A stretch of 64,000 nucleotides of DNA, taken from contig NW_003314297.1 of the NCBI RefSeq assembly GCF_000143415.4, positions 643,612-707,611 on the forward strand, given 5' to 3'. A program made the translations under genes and the position numbers. This DNA comes from Selaginella moellendorffii (taxonomy: Eukaryota; Streptophyta; Lycopodiopsida; Selaginellales; Selaginellaceae). Under the pieces are notes generated by a model, which did not search any database, had not been told where the DNA came from, and was given only the letters and a program-made list of their open reading frames with translations. This document shows positions 43,157-52,894 of the stretch, piece by piece. How positions within the stretch are numbered: position 1 is the first letter of the stretch; each line of letters opens with the position of its first letter.

Positions 43157-44688
43157 ATGGATCCCGAAGGGTTCCCGGGAGCTCTCTTTCGGGCCTGGGA
43201 GCCTCGCCTACAGGGCGGCGCCACTGTCGCTCATCACCCAGTTCCCGCCGCTGGGAATGTAGCTCCAAATCCAAATGCCGCCGCCGCCGCCGCTGCCGCC
43301 GCCGTTGGAAGAGGAGGAGCTCTCGATCACCACCACCACCGCCATCTTCCTCCTCGGGCTTTCGAGTTTGGTTTCACCTCCGCCGGACCTGGGGGAGCCC
43401 CGCTGCCTCTAGCGCCGCCGCCGCCTCCTCCGCCGCCTCCCCGCCGCCGAGACGCCAAGACGCTGGACGAGCTCTTCAAGGACTATGGCGTGCGCATCAC
43501 GACTCTGGCAAAGATGGCCGAGATGGGATTCACGGTCCAGACGCTGGTGAACATGACGGATCAGGAGTTGGAGGACGTGATCAAAACAATGCTCGAGGGT
43601 TACCACGTCGAGCTCCTGGTGGGAGAGAAGTATGGGATCAAGTCGGCCATTCGGGCGGAGCGGAAGCACCTCGAGGACGATCTGGAGCGGCAAAAGTCGT
43701 CGTCCAAAGCTCAGCAGCAGCCTCCCAGAACTGTGGATAAGAGGCGAAGGCTCGAAGATCACGCTACGGCTTCCAAAGAAGGTACGCACCTCTTTCTCTA
43801 TCCTCCATTGTCTCTCTATCTTCCGGGCTATACAAGTTTATATTCTCGATCGTGTTCCAGTGCCTGGAAGAAGAGACAACGTTAGCAACAGTAACACCGC
43901 AGCCAGCATACTAATACCAGATGGAATTGGAGGAGCCCTTGTGGTGAGAGATCCTTTACTTCTAGCACAGCAGCAGCAGCAGCAGCAGCAGCAGGAGCAC
44001 CCACAACAGCTGGTCGCTGGAACGAGCATCGTTCCGGCTGGCGACGCCGGAGGAGGAAGTGATACCGAGAGGAAGAGGAAGAAGAAACAAAAGCGCAAAA
44101 GGTCCAAGGACGATGGGGAGGACGGCGAGGAGGACAGGCCGAGAGAGCACCCCTTCATAGTGACGGAGCCCGGAGAGCTTGCCAGGGGGAAGAAGAACGG
44201 CCTCGACTACCTATTTGATCTCTACGAGCAGTGCGGGAGGTACCTCGATGAAGTCCAGCAACAGTGCAAGGAGCGAGGAGAGAAGTGTCCTACGAAGGTA
44301 AAGTTGGTCATTTTGTTCTTGATAGAAAGCAATGGAGTTCCTTACGCTGGAAAGTCGGTCTTTGTAGGTGACGAACCAAGTGTTCCGGCACGCCAAGCAC
44401 CGGGGAGCGAGCTACATCAACAAGCCGAAGATGAGACACTACGTCCACTGCTACGCGCTGCACTGCCTGGACCTGGAGCAGTCCAACCATCTGAGGAAGG
44501 TGTTTAAGGATCGAGGAGAGAATGTTGGAGCGTGGAGGCAGGCTTGCTACTATCCGCTGGTGGAGATGGCGAGGAACCTCAACTGGGATATCGAGGGAGT
44601 TTTCAGCAGGAATGACAAGCTGAGGATATGGTATGTTCCGACCAGGCTGAGGCAACTCTGTCACTTGGAGAAGAGCAAAGAATGCTGA
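43157..44688 (+). CDS. LFY: LEAFY/FLORICAULA transcription factor
   Basis: Plant-specific master regulator; in non-flowering plants it is linked to cell division and reproductive development. Three exons, 43157-43781, 43861-44297 and 44368-44688; 460 aa. The N-terminal SAM oligomerisation domain is at about residues 95-170 ([40 protein letters not shown]). A basic segment [12 protein letters not shown] follows. The C-terminal helix-turn-helix DNA-binding domain begins near 300: [49 protein letters not shown]. His, Arg and His occupy the positions aligned to Arabidopsis 312, 345 and 387. Homopolymer runs: Ala9, Pro9 and Gln9. The stop is 63 bp from that of the convergent glutaredoxin gene. Confidence 0.98.
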
Positions 44689-44751
44689 GGAAGGAAAACA
44701 AAATGAACGCGGAGAAAAAGCTCAAGTGTTTGTGCGATTTGCTCTTGACTG

Positions 44752-45542
44752 CTATGGTAGATCTGGATTCAGAGCCTTTAATTTGTCCTTCAGTTCACCA
44801 GACTGTGGACCAAAAAGAGAATTTTATGTCAATTCTTTTGTTGCCTCTTGTTTGCTTCTTACCCGATGCATGTTTGTGACAATGTCACAGCCACCGACAA
44901 ACTCGCCTTTGATATAAACTTGAGGAATCGTCGGCCACTTGCTGAGAAAAACGAGAAAAAAAAAAGAACAATTCTGTCAAGCTCAGGATGGATAGATTGG
45001 TTTACCTGAAAGATTTTACGCCTTCCCTGAGCTCGGCATCCTCAAGCACGTTTCTAGAGCTAAAAGGAACCTCTGCGTGGATGAAAAACGAGAAAAGAAT
45101 CAAAACCAAGAGATCGATCGACTGGGAATAATTTTCCATACCGTAGTGCTTGAGGATTCTCACCACCATGGCACTAAAGCCACACTGTGGAGCGTCCGGA
45201 TTGCCTTTCATATACACCATCACGGGGTTGCCTTGAATATCCTGGATGGAAATTCTCCTCGTCAATGGAAGGAAAAACACACAGAGATGCAAGAAAGAAC
45301 CTTCTCGATCATCTCGTGGACAGATCCAGCAGCAGTCTTCGCAACAGGCTTGAAATCATCGTGAGAATCCGCATTGTTCTCCGGGGCTTTCGTGGAGAAC
45401 GCGAAAATTCTACTACTCCACGATCCTGGAATGCAATGCGATGCTCTAGAATGGAGCCGGTAAAAATTCCAGTACCAGATGAGGAGGAGGGAGAGGCGCG
45501 CCGCCTTGCCGCTGCCCTTACAGCGGCCGCGAAGCTGCTCAT
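44752..45542 (-). CDS. GRXS15: Mitochondrial monothiol glutaredoxin, GRXS15 type
   Basis: Iron-sulfur cluster carrier of the mitochondrial matrix. Six exons, minus strand: 45476-45542, 45301-45425, 45142-45241, 45006-45072, 44863-44941 and 44752-44802; 162 aa. The active site is CGFS within [20 protein letters not shown]. Further family blocks are [38 protein letters not shown] and NMHR (glutathione binding). The presequence [20 protein letters not shown] is joined to [12 protein letters not shown] by a 50-bp intron, which restores a normal targeting peptide; reading through it would not. The acceptor and donor phases all agree. Confidence 0.95.
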
Positions 45543-45647
45543 GGATGGTAATGCGCAAGAGCCCTAAATCTGCGAATATGCCCTTGTTTGAAAGCTCCTC
45601 GCTTTTTCCCCTATAGTAAATTCGCTGGAGGTGGAAATTCCAGCGAA

Positions 45648-45652
45648 GCGGG

Positions 45653-45695
<43 letters not shown>

Positions 45696-45720
45696 GCGTG
45701 TTCGATCCACGCTCACCGCA
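45648..45720 (+). tRNA. tRNA-Phe (anticodon GAA)
   Basis: 73-nt cloverleaf: GCGGGGATAGCTCAGTTGGG, then anticodon stem CAGAC/GTCTG-like with loop CTGAAGA (anticodon GAA), and T-arm CGCGTGTTCGATCCACGC. The acceptor GCGGGGA pairs with TCACCGC (one mismatch/wobble), with discriminator A. A T-rich stretch follows after a few bases, consistent with Pol III termination. Confidence 0.96.
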
Positions 45721-46763
45721 TCTCTTTATAAAGTTCGCTTTGGTCTCTTGTTTTGGTCACAAACGATGGTAGCATGTCCCTCTCTCTCTTGAAAACCTTT
45801 TTGAGGTTGCAAGCTTTTTTCTCGTTTGCATGGTTGGCAGGAACAGTCTGAAAGTCTGAGGCCCCAGCTGATTGATTCAAGCACTATAGGAAAAAGATGA
45901 TACAGGAACAGAATATATGAAAATCGCAATGAAAACATATGCCATTTGGGTGGAACATCACGAAACATACGCAAGCAAACAAGTGGATGTCCAACTCCAC
46001 AAAATAATCACACAGAATCCCACAAAATCATAGACTCCATCACGTTTTTCTAATCTACATGCATTTCTTATATTAATTCAGTCAAATTACCAAAAAGCTT
46101 ATTAATCCTTCTCTCTATTTGTTTTTCTGTTTCTTTTCCTTTTTTTTTTTCGTTTTTTTTTTCCTTGTGTGCCTCTATTAGTTATAATAAAATGATGCAA
46201 GTTCCACCACCACGTCCATCAATCTCCCCTTTTTACCACCATTCTTTCATATAGTATACATACACCGAGCCAAGCCTTCTCGATGCCGCCGCCACCACCA
46301 CCTATCGGATTATATACAAAACGTTGCCCGGATTATTTACTTCTGCGCACCAGAAGTCCCTTGTCTCCGCGGCAACCAGTGTGACTCTAGAAGAAAATGT
46401 GAAGAAAAGAAGAACCCAAGGAAGAGAGCTGGGGGACATGTCGTCGGAGATCGCCAAGCGCGAGCAGCCCAGCCCCGATCTAAAGCTGGCTGCTCGTTCG
46501 CCTCCGACGAGAGCTTGCCCCCAGTTTTGCCCACACCAAAAACGATGGGCGTTTCTCCCTCTTCCTCCCGACTGTGATCCAAGTGATAGATCCAATCCTA
46601 TACCTGTTCAAACTCCTGCACACTACTTGTCTAGTAGTTCTCCTACAACCCCTGCCCGAGACCCCGATTGTACACACCAGTCAAACCATCCTCCTCCAAA
46701 GTAACCATTTTCCTGTCCACCACCACCTCCTCCACCTTTGTTCTTCCTGTTCTTAAGTTACCC
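45721..46763. other. Intergenic region and 3' UTR of the PNRC-motif gene
   Basis: The left half is AT-rich with poly-T runs. The right half (46270-46760) is GC-richer and most likely the 3' UTR of the minus-strand gene that ends at 46764. Open frames here are short and in several frames; none has a recognised domain. Confidence 0.45.
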
Positions 46764-47969
46764 TCAGAAATCCAAGTTGAGGATCCTGCGCAGTCCTCGA
46801 GTGGCCGCCTCCGTGTCCATGATCCTGGCAAACTCGGCCTGCACCGCCAGCATCTCCGGCTTCCTCAGCGAGAAGTTTGGAATCGGGAGAGAGCTGGGCG
46901 GAGGCGAGTTTGTGAAGGCCGGCCCGGCCCACTTCTCGTCGAACAATGGCGGAGGATAAAAGGCCTCGCCAAAGTTCCGGGCAAACGGGCCACCACACCC
47001 ATCGCTTACGACGTTGTTGTTGTTGTTGTTGTTAGCAGCTCCGACTGGTTCTTCTAAAACTTTCGTTGTTCTCGTTGATGAATCTACAGTAGTAGTAGTA
47101 GTAGTAGTAGCAGCCACCTTGGTAGCCTTCTTCTCCTCCTCTTTCTCCTCCTCCTTCACTAAAACACCACCTCGTTGTTCTTCCTTCTTCGTCTCTAGAG
47201 CGGCGGCGGCGGCGACGATTTGGGCCACCACCTTGACGACTTTGACGGACTTGGCAGTCCTAGCAGCACCGTCACGCTGCCTGTTCTTCGCGACAACTCC
47301 AGCACCCGCTTTCACCACCGGATCATCCGCCCTCTTGCTCGAACCCTTCACAGCGGCGTTCTCGGGAGCCGAAAGCCCGTTCTTTGCATACACCTCCGAC
47401 AGTGGGAGCCCGGTGATCTTGGCCAGATCGCGCATTGCGGCTTCCTTGGACTGCGGGCGCTGCAAAATCGTGATTTTGGGTGGCGACTCCTCCTTCCTGG
47501 TGCCACCCTTGTCCTTCTTGACAAAACCCATCTTTGATTTGGGCTTCGGGGCGATTCCATTCTCCCCGACCTTGCTGCCCTTGGTTTTATTGCTGCCGTT
47601 GCCTCCTTTGCCAGAAACCTTGGTATTCCCTTTCGCGTTCTTGGAAGGGGAAGATCTCCCCTTTGGAGGTTGATTCTGGTTCTGGGACAATCGGCCGCTG
47701 GCAGTGGACGGCCGCGCATCCGCCGTCCGAGAGAGTGCAACGGGAGAAAGAGGGGAAAAATCGGTCACGGAACTCGTTCGCTGGATGGATCTAGACGCTG
47801 GCGACGAGAGATCTGCCTTGTGATACCTGGGAGGAGTGGAGCGCGGGGAGAAGAGATCCATAACACTGCGCTTCTGCCAATACTGGTGCTGTGATAGCTG
47901 ATCTTGCGACGGCAGCACCAATGTCTCCATAATCTCTAGCAATTCTATCAAGCGCCTTCCTTCCCTCAA
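46764..47969 (-). CDS. PNRC-motif protein, possible decapping co-factor
   Basis: 401 aa, no introns, mostly low-complexity. The conserved part is near the C-terminus: WAGPAFTNSPPPSSLPIPNF at about 350-370, which resembles the proline-rich nuclear receptor coactivator (PNRC) motif that in animal PNRC2 binds DCP1. The middle has AKITGLPLSEVYAKNG and long Lys/Glu, Thr8 and Asn7 runs. The N-terminus has LVLPSQDQLSQHQYWQKRSV, a short conserved-looking block. Homologous plant proteins are largely uncharacterised, so the role in mRNA decay is a guess from the motif. The start may instead be the second Met at 47930. Confidence 0.65.
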   Translation of the reverse strand: MREGRRLIELLEIMETLVLPSQDQLSQHQYWQKRSVMDLFSPRSTPPRYHKADLSSPASRSIQRTSSVTDFSPLSPVALSRTADARPSTASGRLSQNQNQPPKGRSSPSKNAKGNTKVSGKGGNGSNKTKGSKVGENGIAPKPKSKMGFVKKDKGGTRKEESPPKITILQRPQSKEAAMRDLAKITGLPLSEVYAKNGLSAPENAAVKGSSKRADDPVVKAGAGVVAKNRQRDGAARTAKSVKVVKVVAQIVAAAAALETKKEEQRGGVLVKEEEKEEEKKATKVAATTTTTTTVDSSTRTTKVLEEPVGAANNNNNNNVVSDGCGGPFARNFGEAFYPPPLFDEKWAGPAFTNSPPPSSLPIPNFSLRKPEMLAVQAEFARIMDTEAATRGLRRILNLDF

Positions 47970-48276
47970 CTCTGATGATCATGCCACTGGCAAACAAAAG
48001 AATAAAAAACCTAGCCGCCATAGCCAAAGGACGCCATAGCCAAGTAACCGTGCCCGTCGCCAGCATATTCCGCTACGTTTGCCGACGCGTAAAGATATTC
48101 CACGCATCGCCGGTCAAGCTCCAGCCGCGTGGCACCGCGCCTTTGAAAAAGTTTCGCCGACGGCGACCGACCACGTGTCGCACGGCGATTGTGTGCACTG
48201 CTAAGTGTCGTTAGCTGGCGATTACATTAATCTACATCCGCGTTTATACGTAAATTTACATTAAATACACCACATT

Positions 48277-49683
48277 TTATATCTCCAAGACTTGACACGC
48301 AACCAGCTCGACGCGGCCAAAGCTCTTGCTCGCGATCACCGTCCACGATTCCGCCTCGGAATCCCCCGCGCCACGCCCGCCGTCGATCTCCGCCCGCAGA
48401 ATGGTCACGTTGTTCCCGGCGTCCTTGGTCACCACATGAAGGCCGCTCCTCAGGCACCCGAGCAAGTATGGCGACTCCGACTCGGTGGAGAGATCCAAGA
48501 CCATGGGCACCTTCCGCACCACCACCCTCCAGCAATCCTGCTCGAAGTCATACACCTTGATCTTGCTGCCCTCGGCGGTGCTCATCGGATCCAGCGAGAA
48601 CAAGCTCCCGTTCACCACCACGCTCAGCTTCATCCCGGCCTGGCGAGCCGGCCACCCCTCGCCCATCCCGCGCGGCATCTCCTCCCACCTCCCGGACACC
48701 GGATCAAACACCTCGCCACCAACGTCCACGAAGAAGGGCCACGAGTAAAGCGACTGCGGCACCCACAGCTTCCCCCGGAACGCCGCCATCCCGGTGGCGA
48801 TGGGCTTGAGTATGTCCGTCACGAACGCCGTGGGAAGAACTTGGGCGCCCACGAACGGCATGCTGGGGATCGCGCTCCAGGCGTCGGCCTCCGGATCGTA
48901 AACCTCCGCCGACTGGAGTGGAGTGAGGCCATTCCGGCCACGGTTCACGCCACCCACAGCGTACAAGTTGCCATCCACCAGCCCCGTCTTGCAGTAAGCT
49001 CGCGCGGTCCCCATGGCGGCGGCCTTGCTCCAGGAGTTTGTCCGCGGATCGTACTTCCACACCGAGGACGTCGCCGAGGCCTTGGAGAATCCCCCCAGGA
49101 CGAACAGGCAGCCGTGGAGCTCCGCCGCCGAGCAGCCGAAGAATGGGATCCTCTCGGAGGAGTCCTTCTTCCCAAACAGCGACCTCACCATCCCGGAGAT
49201 GGAAGAGCCGAGCTCCCACAAGCTCCATCCGGCGAGATCTCTTTCCTGCTGCTGCTGGCGATGGTGCTGGTGATGATCCACGTCGGGCATGGGCGGCAAT
49301 CTCCGCCACTGGGCCGTGAGTGGATCAAGCGCAAACCACACCAATTCCTCCTCCTTGTCTTTCATGAGCACGTAGAGCCACTCCTCCACCACGCCCAGCT
49401 CGCGCCTCAGCCGGAAGATCTCGCTCGAGCTCATGACCTGCCGCCACGAGCTACACACGAGCTTCATCGCCGGATGCCGCGAGCGCGGCACCCGCGCCAG
49501 GGCGTGCATCGCGACCTCGTCCGGAAGCCCTGGAATCAACTGCCACTGGTGCTCCCCCGCGATGCGCCTCTGGCGCTTCGAAGAGTCGCCGCTGCTGCCG
49601 ATCGAAGGAATGGCCGCTGCATTACCGGCGCCTCCAGGCCGGGAATTCCCTCCCGGATCCGCAGAGCTCCAAGAGGCGCCCAT
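48277..49683 (-). CDS. F-box/kelch-repeat protein
   Basis: Likely substrate adaptor of an SCF ubiquitin ligase. 468 aa, intronless. The F-box is at about residues 46-90 (LIPGLPDEVAMHALARVPRS, then KLVCSSWRQVMSS). Kelch repeats follow: LHGCLFVLGGFSKAS, YDPRTNSWSKAAAMGTAR, NLYAVGGVNRG, YDPEADAWSAIPSM and FDPVSGRWEEMPRGM. It belongs to the plant group with one F-box and a C-terminal propeller (At1g22040-like). The N-terminal 40 residues are Gly/Ser-rich with a possible myristoylation start, MGASWSS. The target is unknown. Confidence 0.92.
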   Translation of the reverse strand: MGASWSSADPGGNSRPGGAGNAAAIPSIGSSGDSSKRQRRIAGEHQWQLIPGLPDEVAMHALARVPRSRHPAMKLVCSSWRQVMSSSEIFRLRRELGVVEEWLYVLMKDKEEELVWFALDPLTAQWRRLPPMPDVDHHQHHRQQQQERDLAGWSLWELGSSISGMVRSLFGKKDSSERIPFFGCSAAELHGCLFVLGGFSKASATSSVWKYDPRTNSWSKAAAMGTARAYCKTGLVDGNLYAVGGVNRGRNGLTPLQSAEVYDPEADAWSAIPSMPFVGAQVLPTAFVTDILKPIATGMAAFRGKLWVPQSLYSWPFFVDVGGEVFDPVSGRWEEMPRGMGEGWPARQAGMKLSVVVNGSLFSLDPMSTAEGSKIKVYDFEQDCWRVVVRKVPMVLDLSTESESPYLLGCLRSGLHVVTKDAGNNVTILRAEIDGGRGAGDSEAESWTVIASKSFGRVELVACQVLEI

Positions 49684-49821
49684 GGATTTCCTGCGCGAAA
49701 ACCCTGCGCGCCGTGCCCGGCGATGGATCCAGGAATGCCTAGAGGAGGAATCCTTACATGGCGCTCGCGGATCGCTGGCCCTCGCTTAGGGTTTTTGGCC
49801 CGGGGATTCGAACAAGCAAAT

Positions 49822-49886
49822 GCACAAAATATCCTCTGTTTTTAGGGTTCTTCTCAAAATATCCTCTGTTTTAGGGCTCTTGTGAA
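49822..49886. repeat. 30-bp tandem repeat with TTAGGG elements
   Basis: 'caaaatatcctctgttttta' plus 'gggttcttct' is followed by a second, one-base-shorter copy ending 'agggctcttgtg'. Both contain a telo-box-like TTTTAGGG. It lies between the F-box gene start (49683, minus) and the uL4c stop (49897, minus), so it may be in the F-box promoter. Confidence 0.75.
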
Positions 49887-49896
49887 ATCCCCTGTT

Positions 49897-50826
49897 TCAA
49901 GAACTTTGATCTTCTTCGTCGTCGCCTTGATCTTCCTCGATTTCTTCTTCACCATCCTCGTCCTCCTCCTCCTCCTCCTCGCTTTCATCGCTTTCTTCTT
50001 CTTCTTCCTCCAGCTGCGATTTCACACCATAGCTTTGATTCAAGTAGTCGATCCCCGAGCTCGTGAAGAGGATCTTGTCCGCGCGAAGAACATCGTAGAG
50101 ATTCAGGCTCCGCGGCGTCAGCATCTTCACCGTCTTGATGTTCCTGCTCGATTTCTCCAGGAAATCGTTCACATTAGTCGCGAAGATGAGCGAGTGCTTG
50201 CTCACGTCCACGCCCCATCTCTCCATCGCCGCCAGGAAGAACTTCGTCTTGGGCTCCGTAAATTTCTCTTCGAAGTCCTCCACCGCGATGGAATCCACCG
50301 CCGCGCTCTGGAGAGCCGTGCTGATCGCGAGCCTCTTCTCCTTCTTGTTGATCTTGATCCCCCAGTCCTTGGGCTTGGGCCCAAACACGATCCCTCCGCC
50401 AGGCCGCAGTGGCGTTCGCTGCGATCCCCGGCGCGCTCTTCCCGTCCCCTTCTGCTTGTAGGGCTTCCTCCCTCCTCCGCGAACCTCCGCCCTCGTCTTG
50501 GTCGACGCTGTGCCGCGCCGGCGATTCTGGAGCTCCGTGATCACGCCCCTGTGGACCAATCCCCGGGCCGTGTGAGCGCTGGCGACCTTGAGATCCAGGA
50601 ACACCGAGCCCGTGCACTCGCCATCGAAGGAGAAGAGGGGCAGCGTCGCTCCTCCCGACGAGGAAGCCGCCCTAATCGTCGCGTTCCGCCGGGATCGCTC
50701 CACATTCTGTGGCGCTGGCGCTGGAATGGCTGCTGGGCTCTGGAAGAACGAGGATCTCACGCTCAATCCCTCGTAGACGACGCACCTGGGATTCCATGCC
50801 GGGGAGAGCGTCGTCGCCATAGCCAT
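49897..50826 (-). CDS. Plastid ribosomal protein uL4c
   Basis: 50S subunit protein lining the peptide exit tunnel of chloroplast ribosomes. 309 aa, intronless. A transit peptide spans about residues 1-55 (Ser/Arg/Ala-rich). The uL4 core: RGVITELQNRRRGTASTKTR, GGGRKPYKQKGTGRARRGSQ, RPGGGIVFGPKPKDWGIKIN. It ends in a long acidic tail of Glu/Asp, as in other plant plastid uL4 proteins. The ATG at 50826 is preferred; an in-frame ATG at 50853 would add nine residues. It diverges from the PPR gene, only 88 bp between starts. Confidence 0.95.
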   Translation of the reverse strand: MAMATTLSPAWNPRCVVYEGLSVRSSFFQSPAAIPAPAPQNVERSRRNATIRAASSSGGATLPLFSFDGECTGSVFLDLKVASAHTARGLVHRGVITELQNRRRGTASTKTRAEVRGGGRKPYKQKGTGRARRGSQRTPLRPGGGIVFGPKPKDWGIKINKKEKRLAISTALQSAAVDSIAVEDFEEKFTEPKTKFFLAAMERWGVDVSKHSLIFATNVNDFLEKSSRNIKTVKMLTPRSLNLYDVLRADKILFTSSGIDYLNQSYGVKSQLEEEEEESDESEEEEEEDEDGEEEIEEDQGDDEEDQSS

Positions 50827-50914
50827 TAGGGTTCTTGGCAGGGGATAAGGCAATCTGGACCGTTGGAATTCAAACCAGAATGCCGCTCTTCACCGTCCGA
50901 TCGCGGCGGGAAGA
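50827..50914. promoter_or_regulatory. 88-bp bidirectional promoter, uL4c / PPR gene
   Basis: Entire space between two divergent start codons. It carries TTAGGGTT immediately next to the uL4c ATG (50826-50833). Leaders must be extremely short or overlap. Confidence 0.6.
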
Positions 50915-52762
50915 ATGGGAGAACGATCCCTTCTCGACGAAGAACGAGCTCTCCTCGCAGCTACTGTCAGATCCGCGGGGAATTCCAAAAGCTTGGCTCG
51001 AGGAAGAGAGATCCACTGCCAGATCCTCGCCTCCCCGCACGCCCACAGCAGATTTCTCAGCAATCTCCTCATCGAGATGTATGGGAAATGCGGCAGCGTC
51101 GAGGACGCCGAGGCCGTCTACGAGCGAATTCGCGAGCCCAATCTCTTCACCAACAACATCCTGATCGCGTGCTACGCCAGGAACGGGCAATTCCACCGCG
51201 CGGAGTCTCTCTTCGATCGGATGCCCCAGAAAGATTCCGTGTCGTGGACAGCGATGATCACGGCCTATTCCAACGCAGCAAAGATCGACCTCGCGAAAAA
51301 TCTCTTTGATCGCATCCCAGTCCCCAGCCCAGAGTCATGGAACGCCCTCGCCTCAGCATATACTCAAAATGGGCAATTTGATAGAGCGCTCGATCTTCTC
51401 AACAAAATGCCCAATAAAGATTTAGTGTCATGGAATTCTATCATAACAGGTCTAGCCCAAAGCGGGCAGATCGAACTCGCGAGAAAGGTGTTTGATCAAA
51501 TGGAAAGAAAGAACATTGTCTCCTGGAACACCATAATCACGGCATATGCCCAAAGTCGGGATCATTCTCAAGCCAAGAGCCTCTTTGATCGAATGCCAGA
51601 GAGGAATTCCACATCCTGGAACGTCCTCATCACGTCATACACAGAGAGGGGAGACCTCAATCGTGCTAAAACTCTTTTCGATTCAATGCCCAAGAGCGAT
51701 GATCTCACTGCCTGGAACTCAATGCTCGCCGGCTATGCCGCACGGGGCAATCTCCAAGAATCCATCGCCCTATTCCAGCGGATGCCCGCGAAAGATACCA
51801 CCTCGTGGACCAATCTTGTCCTTTCACACATCAGTAGGGGTGATCTCCGCGGCGCACAAACAACATACCAGCAAATGCCCCAAAAATCCACACACTCATC
51901 CACCACAATCCTCACCGCTTTTGCCCAGCGCGGAGATCTCACCTCCGCCGAATACATCTTCACCCACATAACACCGCCGGACACGGCCGCCCGCAACGCG
52001 ATGCTCGCGGCATATTCGCTCAACGGTCACCTGGAAGATGCCCGGCGAATATTCGACGCCATGCCCGACCGGGACGCTATCTCCTGGACCTCGCTCATCT
52101 CCGCCTACGCGGCGCGCTCGGAGGCGCTGGTGCTCTTCGCGAGGATGGATCTGGAGGGCGCCGCGATCGATCGAGTCGCGCTCGTTGCCATCGCCGACGC
52201 CTGCGCGGACCTCTCACGGGGGAGGATGATCCACTCGGAGATCCGTGCCATGGGCTTCCACCGCGACCGCCGGGTGGGCACCGCGCTGATCACGATGTAC
52301 TCTCGGTCCGGCAGCTTGGAGGAGGCGGCGTTGATCTTCGAGGATTTGCCCGAGAGAGACGCCCAGTGCTGGAACTCGATGATGGCGGCGTATGCCCAGC
52401 TCGGGCATATCATCCAGGCCGTCCGTCTCGCCCAACTCATGTGCCTCGACGGTGTGAGATGGGACGGAGTGACGCTGCTGTGCCTCCTCTCGAGCTGCAG
52501 CCATGGAGGAGCCTTCCAGATCGGGTACGAGCTCTTCCGCTCGGCAAGCACGGATTTTTCCGTCGCGAGGGGCGCGGATCACTACGGCTGCATGGTCGAT
52601 CTCCTGGGACGAGCCGGATGGATGGAGCAAGCCCAGGAGCTGCTGGACTCGATGCCTTTCGTGCCAGATCTCGCGGCCTGGACGAGCTTCATAACTTCCG
52701 GAGTAACACATCACGGCACCAAAGTTTCCAGATCTGGCCAAGCCATTGTTTCGCAAAGCTGA
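50915..52762 (+). CDS. Pentatricopeptide-repeat (PPR) protein, PLS type
   Basis: 615 aa, intronless, with about 15 repeats, for example LFTNNILIACYARNGQFHRA, DSVSWTAMITAYSNAAKIDL, NIVSWNTIITAYAQSRDHSQ and DAISWTSLISAYA. The W at repeat position 6 (SWN/SWT) and the 31-residue spacing are typical of S and P-like motifs of land-plant PLS proteins, which bind organellar RNA. The C-terminus stops within a repeat array (DSMPFVPDLAAWTSFI) and lacks an E or DYW editing domain. No clear transit peptide is visible, so the organelle is uncertain. Truncation of the C-terminal domain is possible. Confidence 0.93.
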   Translation: MGERSLLDEERALLAATVRSAGNSKSLARGREIHCQILASPHAHSRFLSNLLIEMYGKCGSVEDAEAVYERIREPNLFTNNILIACYARNGQFHRAESLFDRMPQKDSVSWTAMITAYSNAAKIDLAKNLFDRIPVPSPESWNALASAYTQNGQFDRALDLLNKMPNKDLVSWNSIITGLAQSGQIELARKVFDQMERKNIVSWNTIITAYAQSRDHSQAKSLFDRMPERNSTSWNVLITSYTERGDLNRAKTLFDSMPKSDDLTAWNSMLAGYAARGNLQESIALFQRMPAKDTTSWTNLVLSHISRGDLRGAQTTYQQMPQKSTHSSTTILTAFAQRGDLTSAEYIFTHITPPDTAARNAMLAAYSLNGHLEDARRIFDAMPDRDAISWTSLISAYAARSEALVLFARMDLEGAAIDRVALVAIADACADLSRGRMIHSEIRAMGFHRDRRVGTALITMYSRSGSLEEAALIFEDLPERDAQCWNSMMAAYAQLGHIIQAVRLAQLMCLDGVRWDGVTLLCLLSSCSHGGAFQIGYELFRSASTDFSVARGADHYGCMVDLLGRAGWMEQAQELLDSMPFVPDLAAWTSFITSGVTHHGTKVSRSGQAIVSQS

Positions 52763-52894
52763 TCATCGCTCATCCTGCAAGAGCACACAATCATTAGTAA
52801 AGAGAGAGAAAGAATGCTAAACTTCCAGAAACCACGCGTACCTGGAAAGTCTGCCATTTCATGATCACCACCATGCCTTTTATGTCGAAGGCTC

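Noticed and set aside
46324-46704. 126-codon frame ending in a Pro/Ser-rich tail
   Set aside because: Lies in the probable 3' UTR of the PNRC-motif gene, with competing frames on both strands and no domain.
48292-49845. 517-codon plus-strand open frame antisense to the F-box/kelch gene
   Set aside because: Composition is Arg/His/Pro-rich and mirrors the kelch gene codons; no domain.
49882-50829. 315-codon plus-strand frame antisense to plastid uL4
   Set aside because: Mirror of the uL4 coding strand; the Leu/Phe-rich start is the antisense of the acidic tail.
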